Positions 45,923 to 55,650 are shown, counted from the stretch's first letter. The stretch: 64,000 bases of DNA from Bacteroidia bacterium (GCA_030426765.1 JAUHXV010000003.1:59239-123238), one strand, 5' to 3'. The notes: generated by a model from the sequence alone, not told the origin. Made by a program: numbers and translations.

Positions 45923-46975
45923 ATGAGCCATAAGAAACTAAGAGAAGAAAAGAACTGCCTGAATTGCGGCCAGACCGTAAGTGAACGATTTTGCTCCCAT
46001 TGTGGCCAGGAAAATCTCGACTGGCGTGATTCTGCGTTTCATATGGTGTTGCACTATTTTCAGGATCTGGTGCATTATGACGGGAAATTCTGGCAAACTT
46101 TCAGGTTGTTTCTTCTCAAGCCGGGTCAGGTGCCTTCAGCGTATATGGCGGGTAAAAGGAAGCGACATCTCGACCCGATCCGCTTCTATGTTTTTGCTTC
46201 CACAGTCTTTTTTCTCTTTTTCTTTTTTGTTGCCGAATCTGGTAAGGAGATCTCAAAGACTACAGCTGAGAATTTCGAAAAGCGCTTATACCAACTGGAG
46301 CAGGAACGTAAGTTTCTGGCACAATCTCCTGATACCCTTCTCGTAGATAGCTTAATCCGTGGCATACATCAATTAGCGATGGAGGAGGATTCATTGGCGG
46401 GTAATGTTTCTTCTAAAAGAAATTTCGAACTGGATTTTTCAGCGCCTAATCAGAACCATGAGATCAATGAGGGTTGGCTAAGTCGCTTTCTTGAAGAGCG
46501 ACTGAAAAAACGTTCTGAAGAAATGAATACCATCCATCAAGGTGATGGCGGAAGTGCATTTAAGGCGTTTGGGATAGAACTACTGCACAAACTTCCCCAA
46601 CTGTTTTTCCTGAGCCTGCCTTTCTTTGCTTTTTTTCTGTTTGTGCTCTATTTCCGCTCAGTGAGAGGAAGGTATGTGTCCAACTTTATCTTCAGTGTAT
46701 ATCATTACGCCTACCTCTTTTCCATTGCGCTTGGGTATGCATTGCTTTCCTGGATCGTCAAGCTACTCGCTCACCCTGCCCTGGATACAATATGGGGATG
46801 GTCCACCGTAGTGTTTATTTTGTATCCGTTTGTGTATTTATTCCTGTCGATGAGACGATTTTACAACGACAGCGGGTGGACCTTATGGCTTCGGTATCTG
46901 ACGCTACTCTTTTTAATTTTTATATTAATGATCGTACTCTTCGTATGCATTACGTTTGTTACTTTCTTGTTTTGA
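45923..46975 (+). CDS. DUF3667 zinc-ribbon membrane protein
   Basis: The 350-residue protein starts with a zinc ribbon (CLNCGQTVSERFCSHCGQEN, four cysteines at residues 12-29), followed by the DUF3667 motif TFRLFLLKPGQVPSAYMAGKRKRHLDPIRFYVFAS. Five hydrophobic helices form the membrane part: one at 88-105 and four in the last 150 residues. A charged linker in between is probably coiled-coil or periplasmic. The family is widespread in Bacteroidota and has no known function. Confidence 0.9.
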   Translation: MSHKKLREEKNCLNCGQTVSERFCSHCGQENLDWRDSAFHMVLHYFQDLVHYDGKFWQTFRLFLLKPGQVPSAYMAGKRKRHLDPIRFYVFASTVFFLFFFFVAESGKEISKTTAENFEKRLYQLEQERKFLAQSPDTLLVDSLIRGIHQLAMEEDSLAGNVSSKRNFELDFSAPNQNHEINEGWLSRFLEERLKKRSEEMNTIHQGDGGSAFKAFGIELLHKLPQLFFLSLPFFAFFLFVLYFRSVRGRYVSNFIFSVYHYAYLFSIALGYALLSWIVKLLAHPALDTIWGWSTVVFILYPFVYLFLSMRRFYNDSGWTLWLRYLTLLFLIFILMIVLFVCITFVTFLF

Positions 46976-47017
46976 TTCCATCCTCCTCATCTCTTTATCG
47001 ATCGAATTGAAGAATTG

Positions 47018-47047
47018 AAAAAGAAAGGGGCCCTCAGGCCCCGGAAA
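47018..47047 (-). terminator. intrinsic terminator of the ars operon
   Basis: GGGGCC (47027-47032) pairs with GGCCCC (47037-47042) around the loop CTCA. On the minus strand it is followed by TTTCTTTTTC. It lies 14 bp downstream of the arsM stop codon. Confidence 0.75.
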
Positions 47048-47056
47048 CTTTCATGA

Positions 47057-47902
47057 TTAGCAGCAACCACTGGAGGGGTCGCAGCAGGGTTTTGGTTTTT
47101 CCGCGTAAACGGTAATACTCGTAATACCGGTTTTACCTGCCTGGAAGTCGGCGATTTCGGATTCACTCAGGTAGCGGCTGAGGATATCTTTTGGGATATC
47201 AATCTTCTTCTCTTTCTGCAGGGTGACATTGGTAAATCCATTGGTATGGATCATGTTCAGATATTCGTGTTTGTCGATTGCACCTGACACGCACCCTGCA
47301 TACATTTCAGCATCCTTTTTCAAGGCTTCCGGTAGCTGGCCGCTAAGGACCACATCTGAGATACTAAAGTGACCACCGGGTTTGAGCGTACGAAAGATCT
47401 CTTTAAAAACACCATTCTTATTGGGCACGAGATTGAGCACGCAGTTGCTGACCACGACATCAGCGGTCTCATGTTCAATAGGCATGTGTTCAATATCCCC
47501 CTGGACAAACTCCACATTGTCCAATCCAAGAGAAGCGGCATTTTTTCTGGCCTTCTCAATCATAGCCGGTGTAAAGTCGATGCCTATGACTCTTCCCGTG
47601 GGACCTGTTTCGTTGCGGGCAACAAAACAATCGTTTCCTGCACCGCTACCCAGGTCGATGACGGTATCGCCTTCTTTGATTTGGGCAAACTGCGTAGGGA
47701 GTCCACACCCAAGTCCAAGGTCAGCTTCCGGATTGTAGCCAGCCATTGTGCTGTAGTCATCGGTCATGATGTTGTACACTTCGGTCGAACATCCGCCGGC
47801 ACCGCAGCATGAAGCCTGATTTTCTGCTTTATCCTGCAAGGCGATTTCGCTGTATTTCTGACGCACCAGGTCCTTGAGATTTGTGTCTGTTTGTGTTTCC
47901 AT
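47057..47902 (-). CDS. arsM: arsenite methyltransferase
   Basis: ArsM methylates trivalent arsenic with S-adenosylmethionine and gives volatile or less harmful products. The 281-residue protein has the ArsM N-terminus with a CCGAGGC cluster, the SAM motif VIDLGSGAGNDCFVA, the arsenic-binding cysteines in VSNCVLNL and YAGCVSGA, and a C-terminal CCDPSSGCC tail that could bind additional As(III). It lies downstream of arsR (51-bp gap) in the same transcript, so arsenite should induce it. Confidence 0.95.
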   Translation of the reverse strand: METQTDTNLKDLVRQKYSEIALQDKAENQASCCGAGGCSTEVYNIMTDDYSTMAGYNPEADLGLGCGLPTQFAQIKEGDTVIDLGSGAGNDCFVARNETGPTGRVIGIDFTPAMIEKARKNAASLGLDNVEFVQGDIEHMPIEHETADVVVSNCVLNLVPNKNGVFKEIFRTLKPGGHFSISDVVLSGQLPEALKKDAEMYAGCVSGAIDKHEYLNMIHTNGFTNVTLQKEKKIDIPKDILSRYLSESEIADFQAGKTGITSITVYAEKPKPCCDPSSGCC

Positions 47903-47953
47903 GATAATAGATAGTTTATGATGATCGTGATAAATCGATAAATATTCGAATGG

Positions 47954-48286
47954 CTAACAGCATCCGGAAGGTTTACTATGATATACGGCAAAAAGCTCCC
48001 GAAACACCTCCTCCAGGGTTTCCATCGCCTGATCATTGATACAGTAGCACACCTTCACGCCCTCTACTTCTCCTTTGATCAGTCCGGCGGATTTTAATTC
48101 TTTAAGATGTTGAGAAACAGTGCTTTGAGAGAGTGGCAGCGCATCTACGATATCTCCGCAAATGCAGGTATTACGTTGGATGAGTATGCGGAGGATAGCT
48201 ATTCTGGCAGGATGTGCCAATGCTTTGGCGTATCCGGCTATCCGATTGTCCCGCAATGAAAACTCTTCTGCTTTTGTCGAACCCAT
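47954..48286 (-). CDS. arsR: ArsR-family metalloregulator
   Basis: The 110-residue winged-helix repressor has the SmtB/ArsR fold: LAHPARIAILRILI, then the DNA-reading helix LSQSTVSQHLKELKSAGLI and the wing EVEGVKVCYCIN. Candidate arsenite ligands are CIC in NTCICGDIV, the position of the metal site in classic ArsR, plus cysteines in CYC and a C-terminal SGCC that mirrors the tail of ArsM. It probably represses its own operon with arsM until arsenite binds. A dyad overlaps the promoter at 48312-48328. Confidence 0.93.
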   Translation of the reverse strand: MGSTKAEEFSLRDNRIAGYAKALAHPARIAILRILIQRNTCICGDIVDALPLSQSTVSQHLKELKSAGLIKGEVEGVKVCYCINDQAMETLEEVFRELFAVYHSKPSGCC

Positions 48287-48303
48287 ATTTGTTTATTTGA
48301 TCG

Positions 48304-48334
48304 CAAAAATACGATTAATATAGATTCGTGTCAA
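48304..48334 (-). promoter_or_regulatory. arsR promoter with embedded operator-like dyad
   Basis: On the minus strand a -33 element TTGACA (near 48334-48329) and a perfect -7 element TATTTTTG (48311-48304) flank the imperfect dyad CGAAT...AATCG (48328-48312). An ArsR dimer bound there would block RNA polymerase. The distance from the -7 element to the arsR ATG is 17 bp. Confidence 0.5.
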
Positions 48335-48375
48335 GCCCTGCGGAATTTTTTTTCAAGAAAATTGATTGGATAGGA

Positions 48376-48403
48376 CTAAAAAGGCTCATCCGAAGACGAG
48401 CCT
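48376..48403 (-). terminator. intrinsic terminator with UUCG tetraloop
   Basis: On the minus strand AGGCTCGTC and GATGAGCCT pair over nine positions (one G-U) around the loop TTCG, followed by TTTTTAG. It ends the transcript of the eRF1-like gene about 20 bp after its stop codon. Confidence 0.8.
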
Positions 48404-48421
48404 CTATGCGTTGGAATCAAT

Positions 48422-48784
48422 TTACTGGAAGAACTCCCGAACCTGGGCTACCATCTGCGGATCAGTGATGTGACCGGCAGTGCCCAGCGTAATTTTCTTG
48501 TACTTGAAATGCTGGTCTTCGTGAAGAAAGTTTTGAAGTTCTTCCTGTGAGGTGCCTGGACCAAAGAGATAGATCTCATCGTACCTCATCAGTTCATTGG
48601 CCATCGCTTTGTGATATTTTCGATCCCCGGACCGCTTGGCATTATTGGCGATGTGTTCGCCTTTATGGCCATGATACGATTCAGCTTCCACTTTATGGCC
48701 AATGGTAAATTCTCCATTTTCTTTTGTAATAAAAATGGCTTTTTTATGATCCATCCAGATGCCAACGCAATTCTTTTCTTCCAT
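48422..48784 (-). CDS. small eRF1/host-attachment-like protein
   Basis: The 120-residue protein has the pattern of the bacterial-archaeal release-factor-like (baeRF) and host-attachment family: an N-terminal VGIWMDHKKAIFITKENGEF strand pair and the C-terminal DEIYLFGPGTSQEELQNFLHEDQHFKYKKITLGTAGHITDPQMVAQVREFF. Proteins of this group are thought to interact with the ribosome or act in stress, but the function is not settled. The gene stands alone, with its own terminator and a palindromic Crp/Fnr-like box upstream. Confidence 0.65.
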   Translation of the reverse strand: MEEKNCVGIWMDHKKAIFITKENGEFTIGHKVEAESYHGHKGEHIANNAKRSGDRKYHKAMANELMRYDEIYLFGPGTSQEELQNFLHEDQHFKYKKITLGTAGHITDPQMVAQVREFFQ

Positions 48785-48869
48785 AATGTGTTTCGTTAAG
48801 GTAATGGTGAATTAAACTGGTAATAAAAATAGTGCCCCTAACCTTGCTTTGCAACACATACCCATACCG

Positions 48870-48883
48870 ATGACCAAGGTCAT
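48870..48883 (-). promoter_or_regulatory. palindromic Crp/Fnr-like box upstream of the eRF1-like gene
   Basis: ATGACC-AA-GGTCAT is a perfect inverted repeat with the TGAC-N4-GTCA layout of Crp/Fnr sites. Its centre is 52.5 bp upstream of the end of a TATTTTTA -7 candidate (48831-48824 on the minus strand), which would place it near -58. Confidence 0.45.
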
Positions 48884-49054
48884 TGAGATAAGTAATAAGT
48901 CTGCTTCGACCATTGGCTTTACCGCATTGATACTTTATTGAATCACAGGTGATGCATGAAAAATGCTGATGATTATTATCATCCAACAAATACGTATTCC
49001 AATGAACTGAAATGATGTCAAAGGAGGACGCCGCATAGATATACCGGTTTACAT

Positions 49055-52000
49055 CTACTCTTTCACAAATCGCCGTACATCAGAAATACCCTGATCGTTC
49101 ATTCGGATAAAGTAAACACCCGGTAAAAGCCGCTCGATATCAAGGCCAGTCTTTTCTTCAAACGTCCCGTTGATGACCAGTTGCCCGACAGCATCGTGAA
49201 TTTCATACCTAATCATGCGTCGGCTTCCCTCCGCCTGGAGATATAAGTTGTCACTGACTGGATTGGGATATACCTTCAATAATGGATTGGTATTGATCGT
49301 ATGAACAGCAGATAGAATCACCTGGATGATGTTGGATGGTTCGGACGGACAGCCGTTTTCAGTCACCACTACATAAAAATTACCTGAGTAGGTGGCGATA
49401 AATTCCTGATCGGTGGCACCCGGGATCGGACCATCCTCATCGTACCATTGGTTTCCATTTTCTGCATTGGAAGTCAGAATATGATCGGCATTTGTGATCT
49501 CTGGCGTAACCGGTTGTGGTCGAACAAATACTTCCTTAACTATCGAGTCACCAATACAGAAGTCATTCCATCCGGCCAGCCTGATCAAGCCTGTATCAGT
49601 AGGAGCGCTGAACACCACACGTAAGGTATCTGTATCGCTATTGCCTTGGGCATCGCCGTGCAATGTCCATTGATACGATGTCGCAAATTCCATTGGGGTA
49701 TCCAGATAAAACAAAGCTTCCTCACCCACGCAGATCGTATCAGGTCCGACAAGCATGCCCGAATTCTTTGGCGTGGATAAAACAGAAATAGTCACCGTGT
49801 TTGAGTACACAGGATCATACGTAGGCTGAACAACCTCCGCGCGGTAGTATGTGGTTTGACTTAAAGGGTCGGTCGTGAACGCTGCAGATGCTGCCCCACT
49901 GCCTGTCATCACATCCTCCCAGTTGTCCGTCCCATCCGGAGATGATTGCCATTGAATGGCACCGGTGCTACCTTCAAGTTGGATACTGGCCTCCGTGCCT
50001 TCACAAATCGTTTGATCGGAAGAAGCGGTGCCTGCGATAGCAGCCGGTGACGATAGCGTCGCACCAATCATTGGGCGAATAGGATTAGCTAATGGGTACA
50101 GGTTGCCAAAGCCAAAGTAAAAAGTGCCAGTTCGCAGTGGTGCTTCGTTCTGGTAGCCCACTTTAATATCATTTCCAGGAAAAATGAGTACACCTAAGTA
50201 ACAGGAATCATTCAATTCAGGTTGATTCTCAGGGACAATGAAAGAATGCCAGGTGCCAAGGTTGCTGTCCTGGACAGTAAGTCCTCCTGACAACCACAAG
50301 AGCGTGCCATCAGCATCCAGGGCAACGCCGTGTACCTGATGATCAACAACGGAGTTGCTATCAATGAAAACATGTATGGCTTCAAGGGCAGCGGTTCCAG
50401 AAAGGTTGAATTTAGATAACAGCATATTATCCTGATCGTCACTATACCCAAAACCTCCATCAGGTGCATCAGCAGATGAATAGTTACACATGAATTCTGT
50501 CACTTCCTGCAACCATGTTTTTTCATTGTTGCGATTGTCACCATCACCTGGCAGCATTACAGCTACAGTGGTTGTGCCAAGTGAATCCGGAGTAAAGTCC
50601 GAGAAATAGACAGTAGTATTTTCTCCCGGTTGGAGTGAAGCAATCGTAACGGTATCTGCAAACGTATTCGCTCCGGAAATGACCAGAGCCACCGGAATAT
50701 CTTTCATCCCGTACAATCCTATGTTCTCAACATTTACACCTACTTTCTGAGGGGAAGAGAAGTACAGCGACGCTTCACCCATTGAATAGATTTCATTGAT
50801 CGCGAGATCATTCGGCAGAGTCGGTTTGAATCGCAATGTAGTCCCGGCATCCGGCTGCGGACTTTCAGGAGGGCGACTATAAAAAATAGCTTCGGGTGTT
50901 TCAAAATTAGAATTTACAAAACCGATATCCTCCCAGGATTGATCAGCAGTTTTACTTGCCACCAGCACCTGCTCATTAGCCCGACTCAATCCTTTCAAAC
51001 CACACGCCACAGCTATTTCATCTGCTTCATTTCCGGAAGCCATCCAGTCGCCATAGACAAACTCAATGACATTGCTCGTTTCGTAAAGTTTGATTTGAAA
51101 CTGCATATTGTCGAATTGAGGCTCAAGCGATCCCGGAGCCTCCCGAACATCCTTGTACTGTATGGTACAAATTCGATATGGCGCATCGCCTTCTGTATGC
51201 ACTCTGTACTCAGGCGTACCCGTACCGGCGACAAGATTCATATTCAACGGGCTCAGAATATTGATATCCGCCGTATCATCGGAGTTGAAGATGCCTCCTT
51301 CTGTACCCCCCGACATAAAATACATCGACGCCGTGGATGGGGGCGTGTCACCCAATTTGATAAACCCATTTGTATTCAGAACAAACTGCGTAAACGGTTG
51401 GCACATATATTCAAATGAAAATCCAATATCCACCGGTTCTGAATTGGCATCATTAAATTCCGATGTTGTGATGATCATGCCATTCGTATCCAGATCGATA
51501 TATTCTCCGGGTATACTGGTGGCCTGATAGTCAAAGTAATTGAGACGGGCGCAAGGATCAAACGGAATGACGCGAATCGAATAATCTTCCACTTCACCCC
51601 ATTGTGCAAAGCCGCATGGTTCGGAATGAGCACCATTCTGAGAGTCATGGAGTCGGATGCGCATTTTTGTCAATCCAAGTTTCGCAGTTGCAGGGATATC
51701 AATCTGGCATCGGAAGATATCGTCACCCGAAGGATTGGAAACAAACACTTCTTCCCCTTTATCAAGAAAATCTCCGTCGACATTCCAGTCCACCCAGATC
51801 AGTACCTGATCCGCCCAGAAGGGAACGCCATTATACACCAGGATATCCATGGAAGTGCCTTGAGATGCTTCTACCTCAACCGCACTATAGTCTGTATAGC
51901 CGCCGGGATCCTTTCCTGAGTTGTTATCGACCGTGCCCATGCGTACCCTGGAGATATATTCATAGGTTAGTTCAGTCGCACCGGCATCGCAGTACTTCAA

Positions 52001-54769
52001 ACTAATCGTTCTGAATCCATCCGGATCCGAGACTACCAGATCTCTTGGTTCATCCACTATAACAGACGTACACTGTGCATCCAGTCGATTTCCAATGGTT
52101 GCTTCAGCGGGAACATCATAGGTCAGCCAGAAATTATTACGGCCATCACCCAGTTCCTGTGTATCCGTGAACGTAAACTCACCACTGGGAGACATGACAG
52201 TTTCACCAAATTGATCTGCTGTTGAGAATGCATTAGACGTACTGGAGAAATAAAGTTTCGCACTTATGATGTCTGTTGTTGGGTCAGTCGAGCCGTTTGT
52301 ATTGAAAGTAAATGATGTCACACTGAGTGGAGAGAGATTACCCAGCGTTTGTAATTCAACTTTTAATATTTCCTGATCGATTTGATCCGGGGAGATAGCG
52401 GAGGTATTGGGTTGCTTCGCAGTGGTGGAGGCATACACCATGGGAGTTGAAATGTATTCCACAGGCGTTTCCCAAAGTCCCCTTCCATACGTGGCGGCTC
52501 TGAGTTTGCTTTCTCCGGGATTGCCGGAGTAGTAGATTTCGATCTCACCGATTTTTACATTTGGCAGTCCTTCATTGTATGGTTCCCAATCATTGGCTCC
52601 TTTTTTATAATACACACCGAGTTCGGTACCGATATACAGGTCAATGGTAGCATGCGCTTGTCGGTTTTGTACAATGGCATAAATGGGAATAGAGGGAAGT
52701 CCTTCAGAGATATCTGTCCATGATTTACCACCGTCAAGGGATTCGTAAACGGCGGGATTACCATATCCGCTGGTGGTTACCCAGAGCGTATTTTCATCAT
52801 CATGCTTTACCGCGATGTAGGTGATATTGGTAAAATTCGGCAGCGAGTCCGTGAGATTTTCCCAGGTTTCCCCGGTGTTGGTTGTTTTCCAAAGTGCTTT
52901 ATTGCCCGCGATATAGATCACCTCAGAATTGGAAGGTGCCACAGCGATAGAACGAATCCTTCCACTGATACCCAGATTGGAAATTTCTTCCCAGTCATCT
53001 CCGCGATTTTCTGTGCGCCATAGTTCGCCGTAACCACCATACAGAATGTTCGGATTATTGGGATCAACGACATAGGGAGTTACCCAGTTACCGGAAATAA
53101 CATCTCCGTCATTATCCCTGGGTGTGATGTTTTTTGAATTCTGCCAGTGGTTAAGTGTGCGATCTATTCTTCCGTAGTACACGGTGTTGTACTGAATGTT
53201 GACATCCGTATAATCAATCAGGCACTCCATGCCATCGCCACCGCGTGCATCATACCAGCTGTTGCCGGAATACAGTTTAGTACCGTTGTCCTGAAGACCG
53301 GTGATCACTTCGTCCGGTTCGGTTTGAGATACACCAAGTTTATACATCTGACTGATCTGGATACCATTGGTGCGATCCACCCAGTTGATGCCTTGTTCTT
53401 TAGAGAGGTAGACACCGCCATCGTTGCATTCAAAGAGGTCGCCATTGTCTCTGAACTTCAACTGATGTTTGTCAGCATGTACAGCTTGAGAGTTGCTGCC
53501 CACCCAATGATTGACGATGGTCCAGTGGATGCCGCCGTCCATAGAGCGCCATGTGTTGACACCACCTACCAGAATGATATTCGCATCTTGTGGAGAAGAG
53601 GCCAGGGCGAGGTCGTACCAGCCTTGTCCGTCATCACCTTCGCCGTCTGAGGACCAGGTCAGCAGATTCAGTGTGTCACCGCTCAGGACTTTTAAAAAAT
53701 TAGCTCCACCATCAATGGATTTAAAAATACCATGCAAGCCATTGTTGCTATTTGAGGCCAGTGCATACACCCAGTTGGGTTGGTTAGGAGATACGGCAAG
53801 TTCGATTCGTCTTGCGTCATCATCATCGAGTACCAGGTCAAATATATGCCCATCGGTGGATCGGTGGATTTCTCCGCCTTTGGTAGAGCCGTAAATCGTT
53901 GTATTCGAGCCCGGCATATACTCCAGGTCGATAAACTCCCTATCGCTGAGTTGTGTATCCCAGGTTCCTCCACCGTCAATTGTTTTGAAGACACCCGATG
54001 TTGTTGCGGCAATGAGAACGTTTTGATCAGCTGGATCCATTAGGAGACGGTTGACCATCTGATTGTTTTGCAGGGTAAACGAAAGTCCTGTGGATTGCCA
54101 GGAGGCACCTCCGTCAGTCGATTTCAGGACGCCGATACTGCGGTTGTCCCACCCGTCGCGGTCGCCGGTGGCGATGTAAATGATCCCTGATACATCAAAA
54201 TCAGTCGGAATGATGATATCGCTGACTGCAAGAACACCATTTTGATCGGTCAGCACTTCCCAGGTTTCTCCATTATCCTTGGTTTCCCACAACCCTCCCG
54301 CTGCAGCGCCAACCCAGTATCGGTTGGTATCGGTAGGGTGGAAAGCGATGCAGTTGAGTCTGCCGATTCCGGAATATCCACTGTTGGAATAATCTGGTCC
54401 CATCGGCGACCAGTTGGCCGTAGATCTCGACCGCGAGGGAGGATGCTGGCGCTCAAAATCTTCGCGTACTTCCAATGCTGTTTTTTGCGGAAAAGCTCCG
54501 GTCTCAGGATCAACCACGAAGGACATCTGGTATTCCCATCGTTTAAATTGTTTGTATCCGGCTGCTTTAACGGGTTTGCCATCTCTTTCATATTTGAAGG
54601 TGGCCGGATCGACTGCAAACGGAGCCCAATAGGATTCAAAAGCTTGTTGATAGTCGTGCAGGGTGAGTTCGGCAGGTGATTTTCCCTTCGGTAAATTTTC
54701 AAGCCACGGCTGCGAAAAGGTGGTGCCAATGCAAATAAAAGTCAGGATGGTCAGTAAAACGGTCCTCAT
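49055..54769 (-). CDS. giant T9SS cargo protein with sortilin/BNR propeller, GEVED and Ig-like domains
   Basis: The 1904-residue protein has a signal peptide (1-19, ending TFSQ), a propeller region with many sialidase/VPS10 repeats (LWETKDNGETWEVL, VLKSTDGGASWQS, VFKTIDGGGTWDT, LWKTTNTGETWENL; about 110-780), a GEVED domain near 925-1070 (WVDWNVDGDFLDKGEEVF, GEVEDYSIRV), further beta domains, a late Ig-like domain, and a C-terminal T9SS sorting domain (LKVYPNPVSDNLYLQ ... LLPGVYFIRMND). It should be secreted or attached to the cell surface by T9SS. A hydrolase function is uncertain, since propeller repeats of this kind also bind ligands. It is a single gene. Confidence 0.92.
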   Translation of the reverse strand: MRTVLLTILTFICIGTTFSQPWLENLPKGKSPAELTLHDYQQAFESYWAPFAVDPATFKYERDGKPVKAAGYKQFKRWEYQMSFVVDPETGAFPQKTALEVREDFERQHPPSRSRSTANWSPMGPDYSNSGYSGIGRLNCIAFHPTDTNRYWVGAAAGGLWETKDNGETWEVLTDQNGVLAVSDIIIPTDFDVSGIIYIATGDRDGWDNRSIGVLKSTDGGASWQSTGLSFTLQNNQMVNRLLMDPADQNVLIAATTSGVFKTIDGGGTWDTQLSDREFIDLEYMPGSNTTIYGSTKGGEIHRSTDGHIFDLVLDDDDARRIELAVSPNQPNWVYALASNSNNGLHGIFKSIDGGANFLKVLSGDTLNLLTWSSDGEGDDGQGWYDLALASSPQDANIILVGGVNTWRSMDGGIHWTIVNHWVGSNSQAVHADKHQLKFRDNGDLFECNDGGVYLSKEQGINWVDRTNGIQISQMYKLGVSQTEPDEVITGLQDNGTKLYSGNSWYDARGGDGMECLIDYTDVNIQYNTVYYGRIDRTLNHWQNSKNITPRDNDGDVISGNWVTPYVVDPNNPNILYGGYGELWRTENRGDDWEEISNLGISGRIRSIAVAPSNSEVIYIAGNKALWKTTNTGETWENLTDSLPNFTNITYIAVKHDDENTLWVTTSGYGNPAVYESLDGGKSWTDISEGLPSIPIYAIVQNRQAHATIDLYIGTELGVYYKKGANDWEPYNEGLPNVKIGEIEIYYSGNPGESKLRAATYGRGLWETPVEYISTPMVYASTTAKQPNTSAISPDQIDQEILKVELQTLGNLSPLSVTSFTFNTNGSTDPTTDIISAKLYFSSTSNAFSTADQFGETVMSPSGEFTFTDTQELGDGRNNFWLTYDVPAEATIGNRLDAQCTSVIVDEPRDLVVSDPDGFRTISLKYCDAGATELTYEYISRVRMGTVDNNSGKDPGGYTDYSAVEVEASQGTSMDILVYNGVPFWADQVLIWVDWNVDGDFLDKGEEVFVSNPSGDDIFRCQIDIPATAKLGLTKMRIRLHDSQNGAHSEPCGFAQWGEVEDYSIRVIPFDPCARLNYFDYQATSIPGEYIDLDTNGMIITTSEFNDANSEPVDIGFSFEYMCQPFTQFVLNTNGFIKLGDTPPSTASMYFMSGGTEGGIFNSDDTADINILSPLNMNLVAGTGTPEYRVHTEGDAPYRICTIQYKDVREAPGSLEPQFDNMQFQIKLYETSNVIEFVYGDWMASGNEADEIAVACGLKGLSRANEQVLVASKTADQSWEDIGFVNSNFETPEAIFYSRPPESPQPDAGTTLRFKPTLPNDLAINEIYSMGEASLYFSSPQKVGVNVENIGLYGMKDIPVALVISGANTFADTVTIASLQPGENTTVYFSDFTPDSLGTTTVAVMLPGDGDNRNNEKTWLQEVTEFMCNYSSADAPDGGFGYSDDQDNMLLSKFNLSGTAALEAIHVFIDSNSVVDHQVHGVALDADGTLLWLSGGLTVQDSNLGTWHSFIVPENQPELNDSCYLGVLIFPGNDIKVGYQNEAPLRTGTFYFGFGNLYPLANPIRPMIGATLSSPAAIAGTASSDQTICEGTEASIQLEGSTGAIQWQSSPDGTDNWEDVMTGSGAASAAFTTDPLSQTTYYRAEVVQPTYDPVYSNTVTISVLSTPKNSGMLVGPDTICVGEEALFYLDTPMEFATSYQWTLHGDAQGNSDTDTLRVVFSAPTDTGLIRLAGWNDFCIGDSIVKEVFVRPQPVTPEITNADHILTSNAENGNQWYDEDGPIPGATDQEFIATYSGNFYVVVTENGCPSEPSNIIQVILSAVHTINTNPLLKVYPNPVSDNLYLQAEGSRRMIRYEIHDAVGQLVINGTFEEKTGLDIERLLPGVYFIRMNDQGISDVRRFVKE

Positions 54770-54930
54770 GGTTGGTCAGTAGTCTAAAGAAGTAGAAAAT
54801 AGTGAGGGTTGAAGGTAAGGAAAAAAGAGGCTGAACCGCGGTAGCATGCCATCAATTTGACACAAACAAGACTCTTTTGAGTATCATGTATGTGCGGAAG
54901 AGCGGGAGTTTTTATCTATCTTAGGATATC

Positions 54931-55650
54931 ATGACAAGATTTATTCAAGGAATAGCTGTTGTAACTCTTTGTCTTCAAGGAAAAGTCTGTATACGGACAG
55001 GAAGTAGCAAACCTAGCACAGCACGGAAAACAACCTTGGTGAGTCTTTTCATCCTCTGTTTCTCGAATATCCATACCCAGGTCAATATCACACCGTTGGT
55101 TGGAGTTTCTGTTTCGAAAATTAAGAATATTGGATATGTGGATGAATATACTTTTTATAGTTACGAAGATATTTATCAGGGACCCGAAATAAACCTGGGC
55201 ATTGATTTTTCGAAACCATTGAGCTCAACTTTTGAAATAGGTTTTGGCGTAAGTTATAATTCAGGGCATGCAGAAGCCGTTAACGGCTGTGGAGGTTGCG
55301 CTCCGGATTATGGGTTTATCTCAGTCAGTTACAAATACCTGTATGTATCACCCAAAGTAAATTACACATATAAATCCTTTTTGGTATTATCATCAGGCTT
55401 GTTTGCAGGTATTAATATCGAAGCCACTGGGTATGAGACGACATTTTTTGGTGAGACGGAGTTCGATTATAAGGATATAATACATAATCAATCTTACGGC
55501 ATCCAGTTTGGAATTGGCTTTAAGATTAAAAGTTGCCTATTGCAACTTGAATACCTGCATGGCATCAATGAGGTCATTCAGGATGATAGAATTCGTTGGT
55601 TGGAATGCGGGATCGGATATCAGATTGAAGTTGGTGCAGGTAAAAAATAG
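54931..55650 (+). CDS. outer-membrane beta-barrel protein, uncharacterised
   Basis: The 239-residue frame holds a barrel of alternating polar and hydrophobic strands (VNITPLVGVSVSKIKNIG, FEIGFGVSYNSGHAE, YVSPKVNYTYKSFLVLSSGLFAGINIEATG, YGIQFGIGFKIKSCLLQLEYLHGI), as in the OMP_b-brl group. The signal peptide is LVSLFILCFSNIHTQ at residues 36-50. The start is unclear: the ATG at 54931 puts 35 unusual residues ahead of the signal, and a TTG or GTG near 55036-55039 would give a short one. Codon use and strand pattern support a real gene. Confidence 0.7.
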   Translation: MTRFIQGIAVVTLCLQGKVCIRTGSSKPSTARKTTLVSLFILCFSNIHTQVNITPLVGVSVSKIKNIGYVDEYTFYSYEDIYQGPEINLGIDFSKPLSSTFEIGFGVSYNSGHAEAVNGCGGCAPDYGFISVSYKYLYVSPKVNYTYKSFLVLSSGLFAGINIEATGYETTFFGETEFDYKDIIHNQSYGIQFGIGFKIKSCLLQLEYLHGINEVIQDDRIRWLECGIGYQIEVGAGKK

